Source: Candidatus Hadarchaeales archaeon
GTDB lineage: Archaea > Hadarchaeota > Hadarchaeia > Hadarchaeales > WYZ-LMO6
Length of the DNA stretch: 64,000 bases
NCBI GenBank assembly: GCA_038736355.1
Contig: JAVYML010000001.1
Location: 116,908-180,907 of the forward strand
Reading direction: 5' to 3'
Below the pieces are notes generated by a model that saw only the letters and a list, made by a program, of their open reading frames with translations, was not told the DNA's origin and did no database searches. Below, one piece after another: positions 1-12,100 of this stretch (the first letter of the stretch is position 1; each line of letters starts with the position of its first letter). Position numbers and translations under genes: made by a program.

Positions 1-6
1 TTATCC

Positions 7-58
7 AAAACTGGTCTAATATGGACCAGTTTTTTATAAAAACCGGTCTAATATAGAC
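7..58 (+). promoter_or_regulatory. TATA box flanked by two related palindromes
   Basis: An AAAACTGGTC arm (7-16) and GACCAGTTTT arm (24-33) form a perfect 10-base inverted repeat with a 7-base spacer. A second, shorter palindrome GTCTA-ata-TAGAC lies at 46-58. Both contain the shared core GGTCTAATAT. A TATA-like stretch TTTTTATAAAA lies between them (about 31-41), roughly 25 bases before the ATG at 62, as expected for a leaderless archaeal transcript. The layout suggests a repressor bound on both sides of the TATA box; the binding protein is unknown. Confidence 0.6.
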
Positions 59-61
59 TGA

Positions 62-178
62 ATGAAAAGGGAAGACTTCAAATACGTCATAGCGGAATGG
101 CTTCAGCAGGGGATCCCGGAGGTCAAGGGAAGGGAAATCCTCCTGCCCTTGCACGGTCGTAACGGGGTTCTGAACTAA
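62..178 (+). pseudogene. 5' remnant of DUF4143-type AAA ATPase
   Basis: The first 38 codons read MKREDFKYVIAEWLQQGIPE and continue to a GREILLPL stretch, which resembles the usual N-terminus of archaeal ATPases with an AAA_14 plus DUF4143 layout just before the P-loop. After that the frame runs into foreign sequence and stops at 176-178. The rest of the protein (Walker B onward) resumes after the insertion element at about 2010. The P-loop is in neither piece, so the gene is broken and part of it deleted. Family assignment rests mainly on the 3' fragment. Confidence 0.6.
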
Positions 179-1386
179 GTATGGACACGTATGGAGTCCA
201 CACCTAGTCCTTGGGCCTCACCGCCCTTGCCCCCCTCCGGGTTCATTGGGGGACTCATCAAGCTCGGCCCCTTTCGGGGGGAACCCGTGACTCCCCACAT
301 CCTAAGGAATTCCCTCCAGATGTTCCTCGCCGCATTCCCCTGCCTGTCAACCACGAGTCCGCACCTGGGGCACCTGAACTCGCCCGCCCCCCTCAGGTCT
401 TTATTGTAGAACCCGCATCCGGAGCAGGTCCTGGAGGTGCCCCGAGCCTTCACAAAAATGGTGGCGTACCCGTTCCAGGCAGACTTGTACTCCACGTACC
501 TCTGCAGCTTGAGGTAGTCGTGCTTGGAGTTCTGCCTGTTCACGTTCCTGCTCTTCGTCCTGGCCACCCTCTCCTTGAAGTTCCTCAGGTCCTCGAAAAC
601 GTTGGTCCTTCCCGACAGCCGCTTGGCGAGCTTGTGCAGCGCGTCTTCAACCCTGTTCCTCTCCCTCGAGCGGTACTTCCCCAGGAGCCTCCTCCTGGTT
701 TTATCGGGGAGCTTTTGGATCACCCTCCTCTTCAGCTCGTAGGTCCTGTGGATGGTATAAATTTCCTTCAGGTCCAGGGAGCAGTCGTTCTGCCCGTCGA
801 AACCGTCCAGGGAAAGGAGATTTGTATCCCAGGCGACCGGGTTCTCTATCTTCAGCTCCGCTTTCTTCCTGACCGTCACTATGAGCTTATCCTGCTTGAG
901 TATAAGTTCCCCGAGCTCCAATCCCCTTATCCTCTCCCAGCACCAGGCCTTCCTCAGGTCCAGGGTTACGCTCTCCCCATGCGGCCTCACCGAGATCCTG
1001 AGGACCCCGTTCCTGTAACTGTAGAGGGTCTCCTTGATCCTGACGAACCTCCTCTTCAGTTCGGGTTTCTCCCTTCCTGCCCTCCCCCGCAGGTACCTCT
1101 TCCTCCAGGACTTCAGGATGGAGTAGGCCTGCTTTATGGCCGAGTCCACATAGTGCTTTGAATAGGCCCATCCGGCGAGGTGCCTGTCCCTCAGCCCCTT
1201 CCTGAAAGCCCTGTCCTTCTTCAGGAACGGGATCAGCCTCTTTCCCCTCCTCTCCCAAACCATGCTCCCCCACAACTCGTCAAGGATGGCATTCAAGATC
1301 CGCATGTAGTCCTCTATGAGCCCGCCCACCTCGAGCTCGTGCGGTATCGAGTATGCCTTAACCAACAAGTTTCCTGACACCCTCAA
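175..1386 (-). CDS. tnpB: TnpB RNA-guided nuclease of an IS607-type element
   Basis: 403 residues, typical for TnpB, the ancestor family of Cas12 that cuts DNA guided by an omega RNA made from the element's own end. The RuvC-like residues are all present: Asp187 in VAWDTN, Glu265 in VFEDL and Asp347 in VVDRQGN. The zinc finger is intact (CSGC at 321-324, CPRC at 339-342). The gene overlaps the resolvase gene by 28 bases, the usual IS607 order tnpA-tnpB. The 3' end lies at the element's edge, where the omega RNA would be encoded, so a guide could include sequence near 150-175. The nuclease looks active even though its transposase partner is damaged. Confidence 0.93.
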   Translation of the reverse strand: MRVSGNLLVKAYSIPHELEVGGLIEDYMRILNAILDELWGSMVWERRGKRLIPFLKKDRAFRKGLRDRHLAGWAYSKHYVDSAIKQAYSILKSWRKRYLRGRAGREKPELKRRFVRIKETLYSYRNGVLRISVRPHGESVTLDLRKAWCWERIRGLELGELILKQDKLIVTVRKKAELKIENPVAWDTNLLSLDGFDGQNDCSLDLKEIYTIHRTYELKRRVIQKLPDKTRRRLLGKYRSRERNRVEDALHKLAKRLSGRTNVFEDLRNFKERVARTKSRNVNRQNSKHDYLKLQRYVEYKSAWNGYATIFVKARGTSRTCSGCGFYNKDLRGAGEFRCPRCGLVVDRQGNAARNIWREFLRMWGVTGSPRKGPSLMSPPMNPEGGKGGEAQGLGVDSIRVHT

Positions 1387-1990
1387 TCACCTCCTTATAC
1401 TTGTGAGACCTCATGCCGTAGAGCTTTCCAGCGAAATGAGAGACTATGGTGATCAGGTCCTCAACAAGCTCTTCCTGAGGAGTTTTCTCTTCGTGGTTTA
1501 TCACTTCTATTTCTGTTCCGAAAACCGAAAACATCTTTCTGAGTGTTTCAAAACCAAACCTCGTCAGCCTGTCCTCGTAGGCTATTACCAGCTTGGATAT
1601 TTTTCTCTCCGAAACCATGTCCAAGAGCTTCAGGAAGTTTTTTCCGCTTTGGTTGAGCCCGGAACCAACATCCGTCAGAATCTGAATTTCACCGTAACCC
1701 ATCTCCTTGGCGTAGCTTGAAATGAGCTGCTTCTGCCTTTCAAGATCATCTTTCTGGGTCGAAGACGAAACCCTCGCATACCCCACGACCATTTTTTCCT
1801 CCCTTAAATCGAAGATGCGCTTTATTTCGCTCTCGGGAATCCTCCTTCGTCCTCCAATGGTTCTAACACACCTGATCTTGCCCTGTCTATCCCATTGCTG
1901 GATGGTCTAGGTGGTGACTCCAAGGAGTTTTTTTCGCCTCTTTGATCGTGTAAAGCCTTTCCATCCAAGTTTCTATCATATCAAGATATT
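179..1990 (-). mobile_element. IS607-family insertion element (approximate ends)
   Basis: The element holds tnpB and a damaged tnpA in overlapping order and separates two parts of one ATPase gene. IS607 elements leave no target duplication and have no long terminal inverted repeats, so the ends cannot be fixed from sequence alone. The left end lies between about 150 and 178 and the right end between about 1980 and 2005. Host codons for the P-loop region (about 25 residues) are absent on both sides, so insertion was accompanied or followed by deletion. Confidence 0.8.
1358..1979 (-). pseudogene. tnpA: IS607-type serine recombinase TnpA, HTH domain disrupted
   Basis: The intact part (from ATG at 1792) is a 144-residue serine resolvase domain with YARVSS and the QKDDLERQ segment. 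IS607 transposases normally carry a MerR-like HTH in front. That HTH is visible upstream in two pieces: MIETWMERLYTIKEAK in one frame, then KLLGVTT, a TAG stop, and [19 protein letters not shown] in the catalytic frame. The frames differ by one base at a run of seven A residues (plus-strand T run near 1928-1934). So there is one frameshift and one nonsense codon inside the DNA-binding domain. Either the gene is dead, or a truncated catalytic domain is made from the internal ATG. Confidence 0.85.
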
Positions 1991-2009
1991 TTTATTTGGA
2001 AACTGCTGA

Positions 2010-3086
2010 AGGGGCAAGGCCAGTCCCGATGAAATCCTCTACCTCGACTTCGAACATGCCAGGTTAAAAGGGGTAACGGCGGCCGACCTGGACGAAATGC
2101 TGGTAGGCTTCTACGAGCTCACGGGCAAAAGACCCAAGTACCTCTTCCTCGACGAAATCCAGGGAGTGAGGGACTATGGGGGCTGGTTCAGGAAGAGGCT
2201 CGACGCCAGGGTCTATCTTTCGGGTTCTTCCTCCGCCCTGACCCCCAAGAGGATTGCGGGGGAGCTGAGGGGAAGGTGCGTGAACTACGAAGTCTATCCG
2301 CTTTCCTTCAGGGAATACCTCTCCTTCCTAGGCCACAGCCCTCCAAAGCCCGAGGTCCTCCTCCACAGGGAGGAAAGGGGCAAACTCCTCTCCCTGCTGA
2401 GGGACTACCTCCAGTATGGTGCCTATCCCGCGGTTGCGCTGGAAGGGGACAAGAAGCGCGTGCTGAAGGCCTATTTCGACTCCGTGGTGGTCAGGGATCT
2501 GGGCGGAACACCCCTGGCCGAAACCCTCGCCCTCTACCTCACGGCGAACTATGCCCAACTGACGACCCTGAACAGGATCTACAACTACCTCCGGTCGCTG
2601 GGTTTCCAAGTGGGCAAGGAGAAGACCATGGAGCTCCTGGAGAGGGCGAGGGAGACCTACTTCGCGTTCACGATCGAACAGTTCAGGAAGAGCGAGAGGG
2701 AAAGGAAGATGAACCCCAAAAAGCTCTACATCGTGGATACCGGCTATCCCACCGCGCTGGGGTACGAGTTCTCGGTTTCGAGGGCCATGGAAAACGCCGT
2801 CTACCTGGAACTCCTGAGGAGGGGGAAGGGGGAGGTGTACTACTGGAAAGAGTACGGGAAGAGCACCGGAGCTGAGGTCGACTTCGTGGTGAGCAAGAAC
2901 TTCAGGGCGGAGGAGCTGATTCAGGTAACCTACGGGGAGGAAGAAATCAGGGAAAGGGAGGTAAGGGCTCTGGAAAAGGCAAAGGAGGAACTCGAACCCA
3001 AGAAGCTCAAGATCCTGACATGGGACTACAGAGGGGAAATAGAAGGGATGGAGGCCGTGCCGTTATGGTATTGGTTGCTGACATGA
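2010..3086 (+). pseudogene. 3' remnant of DUF4143-type AAA ATPase
   Basis: The open frame begins after a TGA at 2007-2009 with GKASPDEILYLDFEHARL, continues through Walker B (KYLFLDEIQ), and ends in a DUF4143 domain with KKLYIVDTGYPTALG and a restriction-like GAEVDFVV segment. Its longest ATG-started ORF begins at 2097 (329 residues), but conserved residues start earlier. Just upstream, CTG CTG AAG appears in another frame, so a one- or two-base deletion adds to the damage from the insertion. Such ATPases occur in large archaeal families linked to mobile elements; no precise role is known. This copy cannot hydrolyse ATP without its P-loop. Confidence 0.85.
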
Positions 3087-3178
3087 GCGGTTCGCGAGTC
3101 CGTGCTGGAAAACCGACCATCGGTCCACTTCTCTGGGGTTAAGACGCCAGGAGAGCGGGAACTCCGCTTTGCAGAGCC

Positions 3179-6100
3179 TCACTCAGTCCTCCCCATCAGC
3201 TTCTTCAGCTTCTCCAGGGTTTCCCTGGTCTCCGGGGCCCTCACCGTCTCTCCTTCCTTCTCGGGCAAGGGCCTGGCCCTTATCCTGATCTCCAGCTCCT
3301 CCGGTCGGACACGGGGCTCCACGGGCCTAATCACCCCTGCAAGCTTGGCAGGGGGCACTGCGGGCGGGGCCCTGCCGGCCCTGAGGAGGGACTGAAGGGC
3401 CTCCTCCGGAGCCGGAATGGGTGAGGGCCTGAGGGGTTTCAGGGTGAGGGGCTTGGCCTCGGGAAGCTCCTCGAAGGCTGGGCGGGCGGGTTCAAGCTTC
3501 CGCAAGGAAACGGCCGGAACCACCCTTTCGGGCAGCTTCAGCCTGGGACGCACCAGGCTGGACAGCGGAACCTTCGGGAGGATGGGGCGGAAGCGCCAGA
3601 GGTAGATGAAGTAGCCTGCCGCCCCCACCGCCATCAGGCTCCCCGCCAGGAGGAGGAGCAGGAGGGGCGGCCAGGAGAAGGGCGGGGGCAGGGTTGGGGC
3701 CTTCCTCCCGTACAGGGCCAGGGCCCTTGGGTAGAAGGTGAGCTCGGTCGAGAACACCAAAGCACCCTCTTCCCTTCCCTCCAGCTTCATGAGCACCTCC
3801 CTCCAGCCCTCACCGTCGAAGGCGAGGAGCTTGAGCCCTCCCTCCTTCACTCCCTTCTCTTCCATCCAGTCCTCCGAGACCTGGAGCTCCACCCTTGTTC
3901 CCTCCACCATCTGGGAGGAGGTGCTGAGGCCCAGCAGGGCCCCTCCGTACGCCCGCTCCAGGGAAGGCCAGAGGGCTCCCCTCACCTCTTCCCCCTTCAC
4001 CTCCAGCAAGCCCAGCGAGACCACCCTCTGCTGCTCGCGGAAGACGATTCCTACCTTCCTCACGAACCAGGAGGGCGGGTGGAAGACGAACTCCACCTCC
4101 CCTCCCGGAGGCACGTTCTCCGCCATCTTCCTCAGGGAGGGGGTCAGGGTGAGGAAGCTTCCCACCGCGAAGGAGGAAGAGAGACCCGCCCCGTTCACCG
4201 CCCTCACCCTCCAGAAGTACCTCCCCTCCTTCAGTCCCTCGAGCCTGAAGGAGGGAGTACCCAGCTCCCTCACCGTCACCGGGGAGCCGAAGTCCGGATC
4301 GTTGTCCACCCAGAGCTGATAGGTCACTCCCGAGAGGTCAGAAACGGAAGACCAGTGGAGAGAAGGCTGGGTCGTTCCCACCATCTCACCCTCCCCTGGC
4401 GAGAGGAGGATGGGCACGGGAGGAGGTGTGAGATCAACCCCGCAGGAGGCCTTGGCCCTGAGGGGTGCGGGCTCCGTGAGGTTGTCGTTGTCCCTGGCCA
4501 AGGTATAGAACTCGTAGAATCCTTCCCCTTCTGGGGCGGTGAAGCTCCAGGACCAGGGTTCCCTCTCCGCCACCGCGAACTCCTTCCACTCTCCCCACAC
4601 CACGTTGTCCCGGGAGTGCCTGTACCAGAGGGCTACCGACACCACGTATCCGTCGTTGTCCCAGGCGGTGGCGCTCACGGGGAAGGGCACCGTGTTCCTC
4701 CAGTACGGACGGAGCTCCAGCACGGAGGAGAGGGGCGGGAGGAACGGGAGGGCTTTCACCTTCAGGAGGAAGGGAGCGGTGCGCCTCTTCCCCTCCGCGT
4801 CCTCTCCCACCACCGTGAGGGAATAGGAGCCCTCTGGCGTCCCCCTCTCCACGCTGAGGTTGAGGGAGGAAGTGAAGGGAGGCATGCCCTCCCCGACCGA
4901 GAACTCCGCCAGCACCGTGGCGGGCAGGTTCTCCACCCTCAGCTTCACGGGGAGGGCGTAACCTCCGAAGGGCTCCACCCTCACCTGTACGGTGAGGCTC
5001 CCTCCCTCCGTCACCTCTCCCAGGCTCGGGCTGACCGAGAGACTGAAGTCCGCAGGTGGCGGCGGGGGAGGTGGAGGTGGCGGAGGTGGAGGAGGTGGAG
5101 AGGGCGTCTCCAGCCTGCCCTGCCAGCCCTCCAGCGCGAGCCAACCCGCACCGGCCCTAACCCAGGTCTGGAACTTCTCCAGTACCCTCCAGCCTGCCGG
5201 GAATCCAGCCTGCACCGTCCACCCTTCTGCCCTCCTCCACCCAGCCTGCGTGAAGAGGGGCGAACTCCATCCCTCCACCAGTTGCCAGCGTGCCGCCTCG
5301 GTTCCCGCCGAACCAAACCATCCTTCCACCGCGGACCATGAGGCCTCCGCCCAAATCCAGCTCTGCCAGGCTTCCGTCACCTTCCAGAGGCCCCTGGCCG
5401 AAACCCCCTCCTGCCAGCCCTCCAGCACCCTCCAGCCAGGAGGTGTGACCATTCCCTCCACCCACTCCTCCAATCCTTCCCAACCGGCCGCTCCACCCAG
5501 CGTGCCCGACCACCCTTCGAGCGCTGACCAGGCGAAGGGAACCAGGAGCGAGGACCACCAGGAGTCCGAAACCACCCAGCCCGCCACAGTCCAAGTTCCT
5601 CCCAGCCAGCCCTCCAGGCTTTCCCACCCCGCTGCCGTTCCCGTTCCTCCCGTCCAAGAGTCCAGCCCGTACCAGAGCATGGGGGCCCCTACCGCCGTCT
5701 GCCAGCTCTCAAGGGAGAGCCAGGCCTCCCTGAGCGTCACGATGAAGACCCCTGAAAAGTTCTCGTTCCCGGCCCCGTCCACCACCACCCTCCAGTAGTA
5801 AGTTCCGGCGGGAAGGAGGTCCTCGCAGGTGTGGTAATTCTCCGTTATTCCCACCTTGCGGTAGGAGAGGGGTGGGGAGAAGGTGGATTCGTTGTCCACC
5901 TGCAGCTCGTACTTCACCCCCGAAAGATCCGCAACGCTCGTCCAGCGGAAGGTCAGGCCTACTCTTGAAACCGTGCTTTCGTTCTCAGGCTCCAGCAGGG
6001 AGGGGGCAGGTGGAGGAACGGGGTCATAACCGCAGGAGGCGTCCGGGACGGGGGGCGGAGACTCGTGGTTGCCCGAGTTGTCCCAGGCCCTGGAGTAGAA

Positions 6101-9100
6101 CTGGTAGTGGCCCGGACCGCTGGGCGGCTCGAAGTAGAAAGTGTAGGGCGGGGAGGTGAGGTAGTCGTAGAGGATCCAGGAGCCCCAGCTCTCGTTGTCG
6201 GGAGACCAGCGGAACCAGAGCTCCACGTTCTCCACGCGCCCGTCGGCATCGGAGGCGGAGGCGGAGAGGGTGATGGGCGCACTCTTCTTCCAGTAGGGAG
6301 AGACCGGCAGGACGGAGGAAACCGGTGGAACGAGCAGGGTGAAGGTGCGGACCTCGGAAACGTTCTCGTTCCCTGCCCCATCCACCGCCACTACCCTCCA
6401 GTAGTAGTTGTTCTGGGGCAGGACGTTCTCTACCATGTGCTCGTTCTCCACAAGCATCTTCTGGTAAACGGGGGAGGAGAAGGTGGGATCGTCGTCCACC
6501 TGCAGGAGGTAGGTCACCCCGCTAAGGTCGGTGACGCTCGTCCAGCCGAAGGAGGGTCTTCCGGTGGAGTCCACCACCGTTTCCCCGTTCTCAGGATAGA
6601 CCAGGGAGGGGGCCTGAACGGTGGGATCGTAGCCGCAAGCCGTGTCGGGGATAGGTGGCGGGGATTCATGGTTGCCGGAGTTGTCCCAGGCCCTGGAGTA
6701 GAACTGGTAGTGGCCCGGACCGCTGGGCGGCTCGAAGTAGAAAGTGTAGGGCGGGGAGGTGAGGTAGTCGTAGAGGATCCAGGAGCCCCAGCTCTCGTTG
6801 TCGGGAGACCAGCGGAACCAGAGCTCCACGTTCTCCACGCGCCCATCGGCGTCGGAGGCGGTGGCGGAGAGGGTGATGGGTGAGGTGCGGTACCAGTACT
6901 GGGGCAGGGGCTGGAGCTGGGAGACCGGCGGGACGAGCAACCTGAGGAGGAAGGCCCTCGACACGTTTTCGTTACCGGCCCAATCCCTCGCCACCACCCT
7001 CCACCAATAGTTGTCCTGGGGCAGGACGTTCTCTGTCTCGTGCCAGTTCTCCCTTATTCCCTCCTTCACGTACACCGGGGAGGAGAAGGACGGGTCGCGG
7101 TGGACCTCAAGCCTGTAGGTGACCCTGTCGCTTTCCCCGTCCTGGGAGGTGAACCAGCGGAAGGTGGGCCTTCCATCGGGCTCCTCCAGCAGGGCCCCGT
7201 TCTCCGGATGGACGGGGATGGGTTCGGTGGGAGGCGTCACATCGTACCCGACCGTGAACTGCCAGACCTCCGACCAGGGTGAGTTCTCCCCTCCCGCCTC
7301 AGCCCTGACCTTCCAGTAGTAGGTCCCGTTCTCCAGCTCGGTCACGAAGGTGTACTGGCTGGCCTGAACCACCTCCTCGAATGGGGACCCGAAGTTCTCG
7401 TCCTCGTCCACCCATAGGCGGTAGACCTCCGCACCCTCCACATCCGACCAGTCGAGGGTGGGGGTGTTGTCATTCAGCCAGGCATCGTTCTCGGGGGAGA
7501 GGAGGACGGGCGCACCCAGCGTGATCACCCTGCCCTGCCTGGAGTCCAGGAGGGACCAGCGGGCGGGTGCGGTGCTCCACCCCGTCCACTCCTCCACCTT
7601 CCTCCATCCTCCCACCCCTTCCAGGAGGATCTGCCACCCCTCCAGCTCGCTCCAGCTCGCTCCAGCTCCGACCGAACAGGTCCAGGACTCGATTCCGCCC
7701 CACCCGGCGGCGGCCTGGAGTATCGCCAGCCAGTCTTCGACCTCCCTCCAGAGCACCGAGGTCGCACAGGTCGCAGTCCAGGAGTCAGCAGTAGACCAGG
7801 AAGCGGAGGTCAGGATTCCCCCTGCCCATCCCTCCACCTCTTCCCACCCAGCTCTGGTCTCCAGGGCATTCATCCATTCCTCCACCGCCCACCAGCTGGC
7901 CCCGGCCTGCACCGTTCCCGTCCAGGAATCGAGCCATGACCAGCTGGCGAGAGCGCTCACCGCTCCCGTCCAAGCCTCGACCTGCCGCCAGCCGGAGGGA
8001 GCCTGGGCCGAGCAGGACCAGTCCTCCACCGGCTGCCAGGAGGCTTGGGCCTGGAGTTCCTCCGTCCAGACCTCCAGCTGGTGCCATCCCACCGGTGTCT
8101 CGAGTCCTCCCGTCCAGCCCTCGACCGGCTGCCAGGAGGCGGGAGCGGTGATCACCTCCGTCCAGGAGTCCGCCGGACACCATCCCGCGGGGGCGGAGAG
8201 GGTTTCTGTCAGGGAGGCGAGAGGCTGCCAGAAGGCGGGGGCGGAGAGGGTTTCTGTCAGGGCCTCCAGCAGGATCCAAGAGGCCGGACCCTGGAGCATT
8301 CCCGTCCAGGAATCCAGCTGGTGCCAGGAAACCCGTGTCTCGAGACCCGAACTCCAGCCCTCCAGGGACTGCCAGGAGACGGGCGCGGAGAGCGCACCCG
8401 TCCAACCCTCTACCGGTTGCCAGCTGGCCGCGGCCCCTATTGCTCCCGTCCAGGAGTCAACCCCCAACCACCAGGCCCGTGCCTCGACCGAGTCCGTCCA
8501 AGAGTCCAGGGAGGACCAGGCGACTGCGGTTTCAGACTCACAAGTCCAGGTCTCCAGATGGGACCACTCGGCCGGGGATGAGAAGATGCCCGTCCAGCTT
8601 TCCGCCTGCCACCATCCGGCAGGAGCTAAAGCCCTTCCCGAAAGGGAGTCGATGGGCTGCCAACCAGCCACCGAGGACGCCGTCCCACTCCAAGAGTCGA
8701 GGAGCTGCCAGAAGACCGGGGAGAAAAGCATGCCCGTCCAAGAGTCTGCCTGCCACCAAGAGGCTTGGGCCAGGATTCCCTCCCACCATGATTCGGCCTG
8801 CACCCAGGAGCTTGGGGCCAGGACCGCGCCCGACCAGCCTTCCACTGGCCGCCAAGTGGCGGGTGCCACGAGGCCACCTATCCAAGACTCTGCCGGCAAC
8901 CAGCCAGCCATGGTCTCCACCGCGAGCATCCAGGACTCCAGCCCCTGCCACCAGACCGAGGAGAGGAGGGTCTCCATCCATCCCTCCACTGGCTGCCAGG
9001 TAGCGGGTGCGGAACTCTCCGCGCTCCACTCCTCCATCAGGTGCCAGGTGGCCGGGGCTGGAACGTCCCCCGATAGGGAGTCCAGCGACCTCCATCCAGC

Positions 9101-12100
9101 CGGTGCGGGTAGCGTAACCGTCCAGCTCTCCACAACCGTCCACTCCACCGGGGCTCGAGCGCTGGTGACCCAACCCTCGACGGGCTGCCATCCCACAACC
9201 ATACCCACCTCTCCGGTCCAGGAATCTGCGAGCCGCCAAGCCACCGCCGCGTGGAAGGTCCCGGACCACCCCTCCAGCTCCACCCATCCCGGGGAGACCA
9301 GGAACCACCTGGTGTCCGACCATCCCGAGCAGTTGCCTGCGTTGTCCCTGGACCTTATCCTCCAGTACCAGACTCCTTCCTCCAGCGGGAGGTGCCAGGA
9401 GTTCTCGGTGATCCAGCCGGAGGACTGGAGGCCCACCTGGAAGTCCTCGGTCTGGGCCACCTGGACCTCGTAGAGGACGGGGAGGGAGTTCTCCTGAACG
9501 CGGGACCAGGAGAACTCCACGACCTTGCCCACCGTGGCCCCGTTCTCGGGGGAGAGGTTCTCGGGCACCGCGGGAGGAACGGTGTCCACCCTGAAGGACC
9601 TCGGGGAGGAGAAGGAGCCCCAGTTGCCCGCATTGTCCCTGGCCGCCACCCTCCAGTAGTAGAGGTTGTCGGGTAGGTAGCTGCACCAGCTGTTCTCGGA
9701 TAGCCAAACCTCCACCACCATTTCCCCCGGCAGGAAGTCCGGGGAGGTGGAGATCTGGAGCTTGTAGGTCAGGGGATAAGAGTTCTCGGGTGGCGGGAAC
9801 CAGGAGAGCTGGGGAGTGCTGTCGTTCTCGTTAACCCCGTCGGGTGGTGAGGCTAGGACGGGAGGAACTGGCGGGAGGGTATCCACCCTGAAGGTCCAGA
9901 CCTCGGACCAGGGGGAGTTCTCCCCTCCCCTGAACAACCTCACCCTCCAGTAGTAGAGGTTGTCCTGGAGTCCGTTCTCCAGCTCGTGGGAGGTGACCGT
10001 GAGGCCTCTCTTCCAGTAGATGATGGGCTCGGAGAAGGTGGGTTCGTTGTCCACCTGGAGCTCGAAGTTGTCGGCGGGCTGGAGGTTCTCCCAGCTCAGG
10101 GTGGGGGTGGTATCCCTGGTGTTGGTCCCGGAGGGCGGGGAGAGGAGGATGGGCGCCAGAAGCGGTGCGGAGAGGACGAAGGTCCAGGCCTCAAGCTGCG
10201 TCCAGAGAACCACGGCGGACCCGGTACCCATCCAGCCCTCCAGGAGTCCCCACCGCGCCGGGGAGGAGGGTGAAAGGGACCAGGTTTCGAGAGGCCTCCA
10301 CAGTGCGGAGGCCGTGAGCATCACCGTCCAGGTTTCGGCCGCCCTCCAGAGGGCCCGGGCACTCACCGTCCCTACCCACGTCTCCACACACCACCAGGAA
10401 GCGTACGTCTGGAGGGTCAACGTCCAGGCTTCAATTGTCCGCCAGCTTGCAGCGGTTAGGACACCTCCCGTGCGGGAATCCAGCTCCCTCCAGCCCGCGG
10501 AGGTTTGGACCCCTCCGGTCCAGCCTTCCATCTGGCACCAGGAGGCCCGGGCCTCAGCGACCAACGTCCACCTCTCCACCTCCTCCCAGAAAGAGGGCGC
10601 GGCGGTGGTAACGGTCCAGCTCTCCTGCACCGACCAGAAGGCCGGAGCCTGACTTCCGGCCATCCAGCCCTCCACCTGGGACCAAGAGGTCAAGGTCACC
10701 ACGCATCCCTCCCAGACCTCTATCTCCCACCATTGGGCCTGTGCCTGCAGAACCCCGCTCCACCCTTCCAAAAGGGACCAAGTTGCGGAGGACTGAACCT
10801 CCCCAGCCCAGCCCTCCACCTCCTCCCATCCGGCCCCCGCTCCGGTCAGGAGGGACCAGGACTCCATCATGAACCAGGACGCCACGGTCTCCAGCGCTCC
10901 CGCGAGGGTATCCAGGGGCTGCCAGGATCCCAAGGCCTGAAGCGCCACGGTAAGGGTATCCAGGACCCACCAGCCGGCAGGCGAGTGCGCACTGTCCTCC
11001 CAGGTCTCAACCGCCACCCAGGAGGCTGGGGACGGGAAGACACACATCCAGGTCTCGAGCGCCACCCAGGAGGCGGGTGACTGGACCGTCCACCACCATC
11101 CCTCCAGAGCTGACCAGCCAGCGAGCGTGCTCACTCCTTCCTCCCATCCCTCCAGAGCTGACCAGAGGACGGAGGTCCGGAGTTCCGTAACCCAGGCCTC
11201 CATCAGCTCCCATCCCGCCACCGCCTCCAGAGTGGTGCTCCAGCCTTCGGTCGCCCTCCAGAGAGCCCGTGCCTCCACCGTGCCCGACCAGGAATCCGCA
11301 GCGCTCCAACCCGCCGGGGACTGGAGGGTGCAGACCCAGACTTCGGCGGGTGACCAGGAAGCCGGGCCCCCGACGACCGCCGCGAGGGATTCCAGGGACT
11401 CCCACCGCGCCGCGGTCCGCACCTCCTCCGCCCAGCCATCCAGGGCCTGCCATCCCGCGGAGGTCCTTGCTTCTCCTGACCACTCCTCCAGAGACCACCA
11501 ACCCACCGGAACCAAGACCGAAGCCGATACCGAATCCAGGATCCGCCACTCGACCCGGGGAACCAGGGAGCAGGCCCACTCCTCCACTCCCCGCCACTCG
11601 GCCACGGAGCCCAAGCCCACACCCCATCCTTCCAGGGGCGACCAGACCGCTGGAGAACCTGCCAGGCCTGCCCAGGTCTCCACCACCCTCCACTCCGCTG
11701 TTGCTCCGATCGAAGAGACCCAGAGATCCACCTCCCGCCAGACAGGGGCGGAGGTTCCACCCACCAGCCAGGAGTCGAGCCACCGCCATTCCACGAGCGT
11801 GCCCATCTCCCCCGAGAACTCCTCCAGCACAAACCATCCCACCACCATCCCCACACCTTCCGTCCACTGCTCCAGCTCTCTCCACCAGGCCGAAGCCTGG
11901 AACTCGGACATCCGGGAATCAAGCGTTATCCAGCCCGAGGGGAGGGTGGAGGCTCCCACCTCCCAGCCCTCCAGCTCCCTCCACACCGCCACCACGTTGA
12001 CCGTCCTGGTCTCCGAGACGTTCTCACCCGCGGCGTTCACGGCCCATACCCTCCAGTAGTAGGTCCCGTAGTCCTGGAAGACCGTGGAGTACCAGTTGTC

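Noticed and set aside
1905..1915. TAG in tnpA read as pyrrolysine
   Set aside because: A separate frameshift also disrupts the same domain, and no Pyl system is seen; simple decay explains both.
7458..9473. Long plus-strand open frames opposite the giant gene (for example 671 codons)
   Set aside because: They mirror the periodic TGG-rich coding on the other strand, show no start signals, and encode only low-complexity Ser/Pro/Gln sequence.
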